8,139 nt of DNA, taken from assembly GCA_012728155.1 (NCBI GenBank), contig JAAYFR010000358.1, positions 1 through 8,139 of the forward strand, read 5' to 3'. A program made the translations under genes and the position numbers. The notes below the pieces were generated by a model. That model was not told the DNA's origin and searched no databases. It saw nothing but the letters and a program-made list of their open reading frames with translations. Shown here one piece after another: positions 1 to 6,530 of the stretch. Numbering within the stretch: position 1 is the first letter of the stretch; the number at the start of each line of letters is the position of its first letter. This stretch comes from Bacteroidales bacterium. GTDB taxonomy: Bacteria > Bacteroidota > Bacteroidia > Bacteroidales > Dysgonomonadaceae.

Positions 1-21
1 ACCCTACAATCTATAATTGTG

Positions 22-53
22 CAAATATACACCTTCAAAAAACATTTTGCAAG
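22..53 (-). promoter_or_regulatory. Leftward Bacteroidota-type promoter for a gene beyond the left edge
   Basis: Read on the minus strand, positions 29 down to 22 spell TATATTTG, a perfect match to the Bacteroidota -7 consensus TAnnTTTG. Twenty bases upstream, positions 53-50 read CTTG, three of four matches to the -33 TTTG element, within the normal 19-21 base spacing. Transcription would begin near position 15 and run left out of the window, so the client gene is not visible. The rest of 1-142 is AT-rich and holds no gene that I can support. Confidence 0.45.
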
Positions 54-142
54 TTAAAACCGAAAAAAACTTTATTTTTTAATGAATATCGCATAATTCA
101 ATATAAAAAAGACAAAACAGATTGATCTTCAAAAATGAGAAT

Positions 143-176
143 AAAAAAGAGTGGCCCTGTGGTCACTCTTTTTTTT
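143..176 (-). terminator. Rho-independent terminator of the FKBP unit, symmetric
   Basis: The arms 149-156 and 161-168 pair over 8 positions (one G-T) around a CTGT loop. The stem is flanked by six A on the left (143-148) and eight T on the right (169-176), which extend the pairing. It lies about 25 bases past the stop of the leftward FKBP lipoprotein gene and gives a U-tract on that strand. Because the A and T tracts flank both sides, it could also stop rightward transcription, although no rightward gene ends here. Confidence 0.85.
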
Positions 177-198
177 ATCCTATTCTGAAAATTACAGA

Positions 199-1209
199 TT
201 ACTCAATTCCCAGTAATTCCACATCAAAAATAAGATTGGAAAAAGGTTTGATGGTACCGCGGTCCTGCGCTCCGTAAGCCAAGTCATATGGAACATACAA
301 TCTCCATTTAGACCCCACGGGCATCAGCTTCAACGCTTCCGTCCAGCCGGCAATTACCTGGGTCACGCCAAAGACAGCGGGGTCACCCCTGTTTACGCTA
401 CTGTCGAACACAGTACCATCGATCAGCGTGCCATGATAATGTACCTTTACACGATCGGTATCGGTGGGAGTCGCCCCATTACCTTCCTTGAGAATTTCAT
501 ATTGCAGGCCGCTGGCGAGTGTAACCACTCCCTCTTTCTTGGCATTCTCAGCCATATATGCATCGCCTTCGGAAATAGCACCGGCATATTCCTCTTTCAG
601 CTTCTCTTCTTGAATGGCTTGTTGCGCCTCTTGCGCTTTTTCAATCTCTTTCTGCACCATTGTATTGGCGTCCATTGAGCTGATTGCTAATTCCTTATTT
701 TTCAAGACGGAGATCAGTCCAGCCATGATCTGATTGCTGTTCACCTTCTGAGAAGACTCTTCCCCATAAAGCATGGTGTTGAGTTGAGGCAGCATCTGTT
801 GGGAGAACTGAACCCCAATACTTAATCCCTGAGCGTAAGGTGATTTTTCCTTGAAATCCATTGCCTTCTTTAATCCTTTGATAAATTCATTGAGTCGGGG
901 GGCGTTGATCTTGTTCAATGAATCGATCTTAGCCGTCAACTCCTTTTGCAAAACCTCTTTCTGAGTGGAGTCGGCAGCTGCAATCTTCATCTGATAATCA
1001 TACTCGATATTGGAAGCATTTTGCAATACTCCACTCTGTTCGAGGAATTGTATCAATCCCTGCTCAGCCATACTCACCCCATATGCATAGGAAACACTAT
1101 CCACAGAATTATTCAGGGAGGTTTTCGGCGTAGAGGCTCCTCCACAGGAGACTAACGTCACTGCAAGCATAGTCATGGCACAAAGTGTGCCCAAAATTGT
1201 TTTCTTCAT
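199..1209 (-). CDS. FKBP-type peptidyl-prolyl cis-trans isomerase, lipoprotein (336 aa)
   Basis: Predicted envelope foldase that isomerises Xaa-Pro bonds in exported proteins. Residues 1-21 form a lipoprotein signal peptide with lipobox LVSC; Cys22 would be lipidated, and the mature protein has no other cysteine. An acidic surface-export signal is not seen after Cys22, so the protein probably faces the periplasm. Residues 35-225 are an FkpA/Mip-like N-terminal region with two YAxG-type helix motifs (near 41-46 and 125-132) and a charged helix at about 183-225. The FKBP domain spans about 228-336 and retains the usual pocket residues: Tyr258, Phe268-Asp269, Phe280, Val285-Ile286, Trp289, Tyr312 and Phe328. 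The ATG at 1209 follows a purine-rich AGAAGAAA stretch. The gene lies 77 bases downstream of a second FKBP gene with no terminator visible between them, so co-transcription is likely. Family is certain; localisation rests on the lipobox. Confidence 0.93.
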   Translation of the reverse strand: MKKTILGTLCAMTMLAVTLVSCGGASTPKTSLNNSVDSVSYAYGVSMAEQGLIQFLEQSGVLQNASNIEYDYQMKIAAADSTQKEVLQKELTAKIDSLNKINAPRLNEFIKGLKKAMDFKEKSPYAQGLSIGVQFSQQMLPQLNTMLYGEESSQKVNSNQIMAGLISVLKNKELAISSMDANTMVQKEIEKAQEAQQAIQEEKLKEEYAGAISEGDAYMAENAKKEGVVTLASGLQYEILKEGNGATPTDTDRVKVHYHGTLIDGTVFDSSVNRGDPAVFGVTQVIAGWTEALKLMPVGSKWRLYVPYDLAYGAQDRGTIKPFSNLIFDVELLGIE

Positions 1210-1286
1210 TTTCTTCTATATATTAAATAATGTGTTATGTTAGTTAGTTTTATCCGTAAAGATAAGAACAATATACGATAATGTAA

Positions 1287-1871
1287 TTACTCTATCCCCA
1301 ACAACTCTACATCGAAGATAAGGGTAGAGTTAGGCTCGATAGAATTTCCAGCCCCTTGCGTACCGTAAGCAAGTTCGGAAGGGATAAATAATCTCCATTT
1401 GGATCCTACCGCCATCAATTGAAGTGCTTCTACCCATCCTTTGATTACCTGGTTTACACCAAAAGTGGCGGGTTGGCCTCTCTGCACAGAGCTATCAAAA
1501 ACCTCACCACTCAACAATGTACCATGGTAGTGACATTTTACCTGGTCGGTCGCTTTCGGTTTGGCTCCTTCACCCTCTTGCAGCACCTCATACTGCAATC
1601 CGCTGGGAAGTGTGATCACTCCCTCCTTCTTGCCGTTTTCTTCCAGAAATATCTTTCCTTCCTTCAGATTATTCTCCAACATCTCATCCTGCCTTTTGCT
1701 GAGAAAATTTTGAATAATCTGATTTGCTTCTTGGGGAGTCATTGAAGGTGTGGCATCATTCATAATTTCCGTGAAGGCTTTTACAAATGATTCCACATCG
1801 ATCTGCTTCAGTCCTGAATTCATCAGATTTGAAGCCATACTCATCCCTAATGCGTAACTTATTTTGTCCAT
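1287..1871 (-). CDS. FKBP-type peptidyl-prolyl cis-trans isomerase, no signal peptide (194 aa)
   Basis: Predicted prolyl isomerase and folding helper. Residues 1-80 resemble the FKBP N-terminal dimerisation region: an opening SYALGMSMASN helix motif like the one in the lipoprotein paralogue, then a helical linker. Residues 84-194 are the FKBP domain with pocket residues Tyr115, Phe125-Asp126, Phe137, Val142-Ile143, Trp146, Tyr169 and Phe186. No hydrophobic leader or lipobox is present, so a cytoplasmic location is inferred; Cys113, next to the pocket, is also more in keeping with a reducing compartment. The start at 1871 is supported by the family-like N-terminus and a purine-rich GAGGGAAAG about 5 bases upstream. 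The C-terminal domain is closely similar to that of the next gene, ending in the same FDVELLGIE, which indicates tandem duplication. An alternative is secretion by a route that is not visible here. Confidence 0.92.
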   Translation of the reverse strand: MDKISYALGMSMASNLMNSGLKQIDVESFVKAFTEIMNDATPSMTPQEANQIIQNFLSKRQDEMLENNLKEGKIFLEENGKKEGVITLPSGLQYEVLQEGEGAKPKATDQVKCHYHGTLLSGEVFDSSVQRGQPATFGVNQVIKGWVEALQLMAVGSKWRLFIPSELAYGTQGAGNSIEPNSTLIFDVELLGIE

Positions 1872-1899
1872 CTAACTTTCCCTCTTTTATTTTAACTTA

Positions 1900-1907
1900 C
1901 AAAAGTA
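1900..1907 (-). promoter_or_regulatory. -7 promoter element for the FKBP pair
   Basis: On the minus strand, positions 1907 down to 1900 read TACTTTTG, a perfect TAnnTTTG. Initiation would fall near 1893 and leave a leader of about 22 bases before the ATG at 1871. No TTTG is present at the expected -33 distance, so the call rests on one element plus its position. Confidence 0.5.
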
Positions 1908-1993
1908 CAATTTAAATGTGAAATAATGCGGGTTTTAAGGAGAAAAAAACTATATTGCAATCAAAAAGAAAAAAATGCAATGGATCGCAAGCG

Positions 1994-2009
1994 CTGATGA
2001 AACCATCAG
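1994..2009. repeat. Short perfect inverted repeat in the divergent FKBP/cobB intergenic region
   Basis: CTGATG (1994-1999) and CATCAG (2004-2009) are perfect complements around an AAAC loop. The repeat lies upstream of both divergent genes. It could be an operator or a small hairpin. The following T-containing stretch is interrupted, so it is a poor terminator. I found no convincing promoter for cobB in 1872-2096. Confidence 0.3.
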
Positions 2010-2096
2010 GTTTATTCTTTAAACACGATAATTCCTCATATTGGTAATGGGATTATCAAAAACAAAATCAAATTTATAATAAAAAAAGATAGTAAT

Positions 2097-2783
2097 ATGC
2101 ATAAGAAATTGGTAGTACTTACAGGAGCAGGGATGAGTGCAGAAAGTGGAATTGCCACATTCCGCGATTCAGGAGGTCTATGGGAGCAATATCCGGTAGA
2201 GCAGGTGGCCACTCCCGAAGGATTTGCGGCAGATCCCGAATTGGTGTTGAAATTTTACAATCTACGCCGACGAGAGTTGATGAAAGCCAAGCCCAATGCA
2301 GGACATTACCTGTTGTCAGAGATGGAGAAAGATTTCGACTTACACATTATCACCCAAAATATTGACAATCTGCATGAAAAAGCTGGAAGCACAAAAGTAT
2401 TGCACCTACATGGCGAACTGATGAAGTCACGCTCCACGGGGGATGACTCTCTTGTCTACGATATCGATCCCAATCATCTCGATATAGAGCTGGGAGATAC
2501 CTGTGAGAAAGGATTTCAATTGCGTCCCCATATCGTCTGGTTTGGCGAAGCTGTTCCCATGATCTACGAAGCCGAAAAGATATGCAACCAGGCTGACATC
2601 TTCGTCATCATCGGCACCTCAATGAATGTATATCCGGCAGCAGGATTACTCAATGACGTACGGAAAAATGTTCCCGTTTATTTAATTGATCCGAAAGATG
2701 TGCACACAACCCGCTACGGCATCCATCACATTCAGAAAGGAGCTTCGGAAGGAGTAAAAGAATTAAAACAACTATTGCAGTAA
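2097..2783 (+). CDS. cobB: NAD-dependent protein deacylase, class III sirtuin (228 aa)
   Basis: Predicted cytoplasmic sirtuin that removes acyl groups from lysine using NAD, yielding nicotinamide and O-acyl-ADP-ribose. The NAD-binding GAGMSAESGIATFRD motif is at 10-24, QNIDNLH at 87-93, catalytic His105 in LHLHGE, the VWFGE segment at 147-151 and IIGTSMNVYPAAGL at 171-184. Tyr54 and Arg57 in FYNLRR match the Tyr-x-x-Arg pair that binds negatively charged acyl chains in E. coli CobB and human SIRT5, so desuccinylase or demalonylase activity is plausible. Between His105 and 145, where sirtuins normally carry four zinc-binding cysteines, only Cys136 is present. Length suits a compact CobB. The start is supported by the N-terminal KKLVVLTGAG typical of the family. 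It stands alone, divergent from the FKBP genes, and no acyl-CoA synthetase gene is adjacent. Confidence 0.94.
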   Translation: MHKKLVVLTGAGMSAESGIATFRDSGGLWEQYPVEQVATPEGFAADPELVLKFYNLRRRELMKAKPNAGHYLLSEMEKDFDLHIITQNIDNLHEKAGSTKVLHLHGELMKSRSTGDDSLVYDIDPNHLDIELGDTCEKGFQLRPHIVWFGEAVPMIYEAEKICNQADIFVIIGTSMNVYPAAGLLNDVRKNVPVYLIDPKDVHTTRYGIHHIQKGASEGVKELKQLLQ

Positions 2784-2815
2784 TTTTGGCTACTCCTGCT
2801 TTTTTTGTAATTTCG
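2784..2815 (+). promoter_or_regulatory. Candidate mutS promoter overlapping the cobB stop
   Basis: TTTTG at 2784-2788 and TAATTTCG at 2808-2815 are separated by 19 bases, the spacing of a Bacteroidota -33/-7 pair; the -7 matches TAnnTTTG except for one base. The upstream motif begins directly after the cobB stop codon. A perfect TAATTTTG also occurs at 2781-2788 but has no -33 partner. Transcription would start at roughly 2820, giving mutS a leader of about 140 bases. No cobB terminator is visible, so some read-through into mutS is also likely. Confidence 0.45.
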
Positions 2816-2817
2816 CT

Positions 2818-2838
2818 TCTCAAATTTAAGATTTGAGA
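2818..2838 (+). repeat. 8-bp perfect inverted repeat at the predicted mutS transcription start
   Basis: TCTCAAAT (2818-2825) and ATTTGAGA (2831-2838) are exact complements around a 5-base loop. No T-tract follows, so it is not an intrinsic terminator. Its position just past the -7 element suits an operator or a 5'-end RNA hairpin. A second arm pair, GACTCTG (2837-2843) with CAGAGTC (2879-2885), overlaps it by two bases. Confidence 0.5.
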
Positions 2839-2961
2839 CTCTGTAAATGAAAAGTGAGTAACGCATAAACGGTTCAGCCAGAGTCATGGCTAATGATTAG
2901 TAGGCCAAGCTTTTCCGACTTCAATCATTTTTATTGGCACATTGATAATTACAAAACAATT

Positions 2962-5577
2962 GTGGGGAAGAAGATAGCAGAAACACCGATGATGAAACAA
3001 TACGTCGAGATAAAAACAAAACATCCCGACGCGATACTGTTATTTCGGGTAGGTGATTTTTATGAGACTTTTTCGGATGACGCCATTGTGGCGGCCGAAA
3101 TATTGGGCATCACGCTTACGCGCCGGGCGAATGGAGCGGCTCAATTTGTGGAATTGGCCGGCTTTCCTCACCACGCTCTTGACACCTATTTGCCAAAATT
3201 GGTGCGCGCCGGTAAGCGTGTAGCAATTTGTGACCAGTTGGAAGATCCAAAAATGACCAAGAAATTGGTAAGACGTGGAATTACCGAACTGGTCACACCG
3301 GGGGTCTCCATCAACGACAACATACTTAACCACAAAGAAAATAATTTCCTCTGCGCCATACAGATGGAGAAAGAGAACCGGTTTGGAATTGCTTTCCTTG
3401 ACATCTCTACCGGTGAATTTCTCACAGCTGAAGGCACAGCCGATGATATCGACAAGCTTCTCTCCAACTTCTCACCCAAAGAGGTACTCATTGAACGAGG
3501 CAATAAAAAGAAATTTGAAGAATCGTTCGGCTCCCAATGGTTCCTTTTTGAACTCGACGACTGGATCTTTACAGAAAATAGTGCTCTCGACAGACTGCTT
3601 TCCCATTTCCAGACGAAAAATCTCAAAGGATTTGGTGTTGCGCAGCTTACAAATGGAATTGTCGCTTCAGGCGCCATACTTCATTACTTGGATATCACAC
3701 AACACAAACATATAGGGCATATAACCTCCTTACTACCCATCGAGGAAGAGCGGTTTGTACGACTTGACAAGTTCACCATCCGAAACCTGGAGTTGATCAA
3801 TCCCCTTCAAGAAGGGGGCAAAAGTCTCCTCAGCATACTCGACAAAACCATCTCTCCTATGGGTTCTCGTCTGCTGCGCCGATGGATCGTTTTTCCCCTG
3901 AAAGAGGCGAAACCTATCGAAGCCCGGCTGGACGTGGTGGAGCATTTTTTCCGGGAGCCGGAACTCAAGCTATTGCTTGAACAGCAACTTTGCCTTATTG
4001 GCGATTTGGAACGGATCATTTCCAAAGCCGCCACAGGGAGGATCAACCCCAGGGAAGTAGCACAACTAAGAGTGGCGCTCACCGCAATAGAACCGATCCG
4101 GGAAGCTTTCCTCTCATCTGACCAGCAACACATTGCGGAGATGGGAGAGAAACTCGATCTCTGTCTCACGATTAGGGATCGCATCGGGAAAGAGATCGTG
4201 CCCGATCCGCCGGCATTACAGAATAAAGGCGGATATATTAGAAAAGGGGTTGACAAGGAGTTGGATGCGCTGCGAGAGATTGCCTACTCCGGCAAAGACT
4301 ACCTGATGCAAATTCAGCAACGAGAGAGCGAAAGAACGGGTATTCCCTCACTTAAAGTAGCTTTCAACAATGTGTTCGGCTATTATATAGAGGTGCGCAA
4401 CACCCATAAAGAGAAAGTCCCGTCAGACTGGATACGCAAGCAGACATTGGTAAGCGCCGAACGCTATATCACTGAGGAGCTGAAAGAATATGAAGAGAAG
4501 ATCTTGGGAGCGGAAGAGAAGATCGCTTCGTTAGAGAACCGCATTTACGCTTCATTAGTGGAAAGCCTGCTTGAATATATCCCCGCTATTCAAGCAAATG
4601 CCAACATAATTGCCCGCGTTGATTGTCTTCTCTCTTTTGCAAACGTTGCCCGAGAAAACAAATATATCCGGCCGGAGATCAACAACTCCGAAATCATCGA
4701 TATAAAAAATGGACGTCATCCTGTCATCGAGAAACAGCTACCTGCCGGAGAGCCATTTATTGCGAACGATGTTTATTTAGACAACGAAAGACAACAGATA
4801 ATTGTGATAACCGGACCCAATATGGCGGGCAAGTCGGCCCTCCTCCGTCAAGTTGCACTTATCACACTAATGGCACAGATAGGGTGTTTTGTGCCGGCCG
4901 ACTCTGCAAAAATTGGATTGGTAGATAAGATTTTTACCCGGGTAGGTGCATCAGACAACATCTCACTTGGAGAGTCCACTTTTATGGTAGAGATGAACGA
5001 GGCGGCAAACATCCTTAACAACCTGTCGGATAAGAGTCTGATTCTCTTTGATGAACTGGGTCGTGGCACCAGCACCTACGACGGTATCTCCATCGCTTGG
5101 GCAATTGTAGAATATATACACGAGAATCCCAAAGCACGCGCCAAGACACTCTTTGCCACGCACTACCATGAGTTGAACGAGATGCAAAAATCATTCAAAC
5201 GAATCAAGAATTACAATGTGGCAGTAAAGGAGATCGACAACAAAGTGATCTTCCTGCGCAAATTGGTGCCGGGTGGGAGTGAACACAGCTTCGGCATCCA
5301 TGTGGCAAAAATGGCTGGGATTCCACAGAGCATCACCAAACGGGCAGATGCTATCCTCGCACAGATGGAATCCTCCAATCGGAAGGAGATGATCAGGAAA
5401 CCCATCCAAGATTTCGTGGAAAAACGAGAAGGATATCAGCTAAGTTTCTTCCAATTGGATGACCCGATTCTCAGTCAGGTACGTGATGAGATTATCAACC
5501 TCGATGTGAACAACCTCACTCCCATTGAGGCGCTCAATAAGTTGAACGAGATCAAGAAAATTGTCAAGGGAAAATAA
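2962..5577 (+). CDS. mutS: DNA mismatch repair protein MutS (871 aa from GTG)
   Basis: Mismatch-recognition ATPase of methyl-independent or MutL-directed repair, acting on DNA behind the replication fork. Numbered from the GTG, the mismatch-wedging Phe-x-Glu is F33-Y34-E35 in GDFYET. The connector, lever and clamp regions occupy about 120-560. The Walker A motif GPNMAGKS is at 618-625, the signature loop near 661-678, Walker B ILFDELGRGTST at 694-705, and the switch His in THYHEL at 733-738. QLSFF at 826-830 fits a beta-clamp-binding motif, followed by a helical oligomerisation tail to 871, so the protein is complete. An in-frame ATG at 2893 would add 23 residues with no resemblance to the family, whereas family members begin close to KKIAETPMMKQY. 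I therefore prefer GTG 2962; ATG 2989 is the next option. It has its own candidate promoter after cobB, and mutL is not in the window. Confidence 0.97.
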   Translation: MGKKIAETPMMKQYVEIKTKHPDAILLFRVGDFYETFSDDAIVAAEILGITLTRRANGAAQFVELAGFPHHALDTYLPKLVRAGKRVAICDQLEDPKMTKKLVRRGITELVTPGVSINDNILNHKENNFLCAIQMEKENRFGIAFLDISTGEFLTAEGTADDIDKLLSNFSPKEVLIERGNKKKFEESFGSQWFLFELDDWIFTENSALDRLLSHFQTKNLKGFGVAQLTNGIVASGAILHYLDITQHKHIGHITSLLPIEEERFVRLDKFTIRNLELINPLQEGGKSLLSILDKTISPMGSRLLRRWIVFPLKEAKPIEARLDVVEHFFREPELKLLLEQQLCLIGDLERIISKAATGRINPREVAQLRVALTAIEPIREAFLSSDQQHIAEMGEKLDLCLTIRDRIGKEIVPDPPALQNKGGYIRKGVDKELDALREIAYSGKDYLMQIQQRESERTGIPSLKVAFNNVFGYYIEVRNTHKEKVPSDWIRKQTLVSAERYITEELKEYEEKILGAEEKIASLENRIYASLVESLLEYIPAIQANANIIARVDCLLSFANVARENKYIRPEINNSEIIDIKNGRHPVIEKQLPAGEPFIANDVYLDNERQQIIVITGPNMAGKSALLRQVALITLMAQIGCFVPADSAKIGLVDKIFTRVGASDNISLGESTFMVEMNEAANILNNLSDKSLILFDELGRGTSTYDGISIAWAIVEYIHENPKARAKTLFATHYHELNEMQKSFKRIKNYNVAVKEIDNKVIFLRKLVPGGSEHSFGIHVAKMAGIPQSITKRADAILAQMESSNRKEMIRKPIQDFVEKREGYQLSFFQLDDPILSQVRDEIINLDVNNLTPIEALNKLNEIKKIVKGK

Positions 5578-5603
5578 TCTTTCATACGATTATTTTATTT
5601 TTT
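5571..5603 (+). terminator. AT-rich hairpin terminator candidate for mutS
   Basis: AAAATAATC (5571-5579) pairs perfectly with GATTATTTT (5588-5596) around an 8-base loop, followed by ATTTTTT. The left arm includes the mutS stop codon at 5575-5577. With a single G-C pair the stem is weak, so termination may be inefficient. Confidence 0.45.
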
Positions 5604-5921
5604 CCTTGTCGGTGTATGGAACTCGCTTTTAATCATGTTCTTTAATTTAATAATTTGAATGCTCGTTTCCTATTGACAGGTCGGATAAGCCATCACGAAA
5701 TAAATCAGAAAAAACAATCCCGATAGAAAATGTATGGTGAAAACAATTTGAAAGATTATTTGTTATCTCTCTATATAAACCAAAACGCATAATAATGTAC
5801 AAAAGGATTGGTTTGATAATGAGGCATTCCTGACAAGTCGGGATCACTTAGTTCAATTTATTGGTGAAAAGTGCTCATTTAATCTGCAGAAATATTCTTC
5901 TTTATTCTAAACAAAAATCGC
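5604..5921. other. Long intergenic region without a convincing gene
   Basis: AT-rich, with frequent stops in all frames I read. A 66-codon minus-strand frame (5647-5847) has no recognisable features, and a 20-codon plus-strand frame (5730-5792) lies between stop codons; I support neither. Small symmetries are present: AAACCAA (5777-5783) with TTGGTTT (5808-5814), ATCCCGA (5717-5723) with TCGGGAT (5838-5844), and similar TGACARGTCGG words at 5674 and 5831. I found no good TAnnTTTG element for the downstream gene. The region may hold an unrecognised regulatory leader or decayed sequence. Confidence 0.4.
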
Positions 5922-6392
5922 ATGAAACTAAAAAAACTACTTTTCGCAACAATGCTAATGACAGCATTTGCAACTACATTAAGTGCACAACAGTACAACA
6001 GCTCCCTTGGGTTGAGATTGGGTTATGACAGTGGCGTGACACTGAAGCATTTTCTCGCCCCAGCATCGGCAAGTGAATTTATCCTGGCAGTATCACCCAA
6101 CTACTTCCAATTGACCGGACTATATGAATACCATCAACCAATTCCCGGTGCACCCGGCTTAGATTGGTACATAGGTCTCGGTGCCCATATAGGTGGAATT
6201 TACAAAGAGAGGGATAAACATGAAAATGCTTTTTTGTTGGGCGCTGATTTAATTGGGGGTGTAGAGTATATCTTTCCCACCGTTCCTTTTAATGTCTCTC
6301 TGGACTGGAAACCCTCTTTTAATTTCAACAATGATTACAACGATTATTGGTTTAGCGGGTTTGCACTCAGTTTACGCTACACATTCAAATAA
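5922..6392 (+). CDS. Small secreted protein, probable outer-membrane beta-barrel (156 aa)
   Basis: I do not recognise a named family. The N-terminus has lysines at 2, 4 and 5, a hydrophobic core at 6-20 and an LSA signal-peptidase-I site, so the mature protein should begin near Gln23. The remaining 134 residues are rich in Gly, Tyr, Phe and Trp and contain repeated amphipathic strand-like segments (about 28-35, 52-57, 61-70, 79-94, 102-118, 123-131 and 143-156). The protein ends LSLRYTFK, with the alternating, aromatic terminal strand typical of outer-membrane proteins. The size would suit a barrel of about eight strands. A lipocalin-like or other periplasmic beta protein is an alternative. 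The gene stands alone: 344 bases after mutS, with a hairpin terminator 4 bases after its stop. No function can be deduced from the neighbours. The ATG at 5922 places the signal peptide correctly. Confidence 0.8.
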   Translation: MKLKKLLFATMLMTAFATTLSAQQYNSSLGLRLGYDSGVTLKHFLAPASASEFILAVSPNYFQLTGLYEYHQPIPGAPGLDWYIGLGAHIGGIYKERDKHENAFLLGADLIGGVEYIFPTVPFNVSLDWKPSFNFNNDYNDYWFSGFALSLRYTFK

Positions 6393-6396
6393 GCCT

Positions 6397-6434
6397 GATC
6401 ATTTTCTCGTCATAGCGAGAAAAGATCTTGTTTT
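6397..6434 (+). terminator. Hairpin terminator of the beta-barrel gene
   Basis: TTTTCTCG (6402-6409) and CGAGAAAA (6416-6423) pair perfectly around a 6-base loop. After a single bulged A at 6401, the outer GATC (6397-6400) pairs with GATC (6424-6427). TTGTTTT follows at 6428-6434. It starts 4 bases after the stop codon at 6390-6392. Confidence 0.6.
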
Positions 6435-6503
6435 AATGAATGTTTCAGTTACACCGATCCAACTTACAAAAGTTGAACAAATGAGGTAAATATCCCTTGT
6501 GAG

Positions 6504-6530
6504 CCGCTCTCAACCGAGAGCGGTTTTTTT
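6504..6530 (+). terminator. Second, stronger rho-independent terminator before the helicase gene
   Basis: CCGCTCTC (6504-6511) and GAGAGCGG (6516-6523) form a perfect GC-rich 8-bp stem with an AACC loop, followed by seven T and then a further T-rich run to 6538. No A-tract precedes it, so it works rightward only. It lies 111 bases past the beta-barrel stop and 35 bases before the helicase ATG. Confidence 0.88.

Noticed and set aside
1257..1264. Possible separate promoter for the FKBP lipoprotein (minus strand TATCTTTA)
   Set aside because: It lacks the final G of TAnnTTTG and has no -33 partner; co-transcription with the upstream FKBP gene is simpler.
2075..2080. TATAAT upstream of cobB
   Set aside because: Bacteroidota primary sigma factors do not use the E. 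coli -10 box, there is no paired -35 element, and the surroundings are AT-rich enough for chance.
2097..2783. Sirtuin as part of an anti-phage system (Thoeris-like or SIR2-HerA)
   Set aside because: It is a compact CobB-type deacylase with the Tyr-x-x-Arg pair and no fused or neighbouring TIR, HerA or SLOG component.
3186..4256. Long minus-strand open frames opposite mutS (3186-3677 and 3807-4256)
   Set aside because: They lie wholly within a clearly conserved mutS coding sequence, and their translations show no domain or plausible start context.
5730..5792. 20-codon plus-strand frame opening MYGENNLKDY
   Set aside because: It reads like protein but is tiny, has a stop codon just upstream, and shows no promoter or Shine-Dalgarno support.
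5647..5847. 66-codon minus-strand frame in the gap after mutS
   Set aside because: No family resemblance, promoter element or ribosome site; composition is what AT-rich non-coding DNA gives.
6292..6489. Plus-strand frame overlapping the end of the beta-barrel gene
   Set aside because: It starts inside the barrel gene in another frame and continues through its terminator hairpin, so it is a shadow frame.
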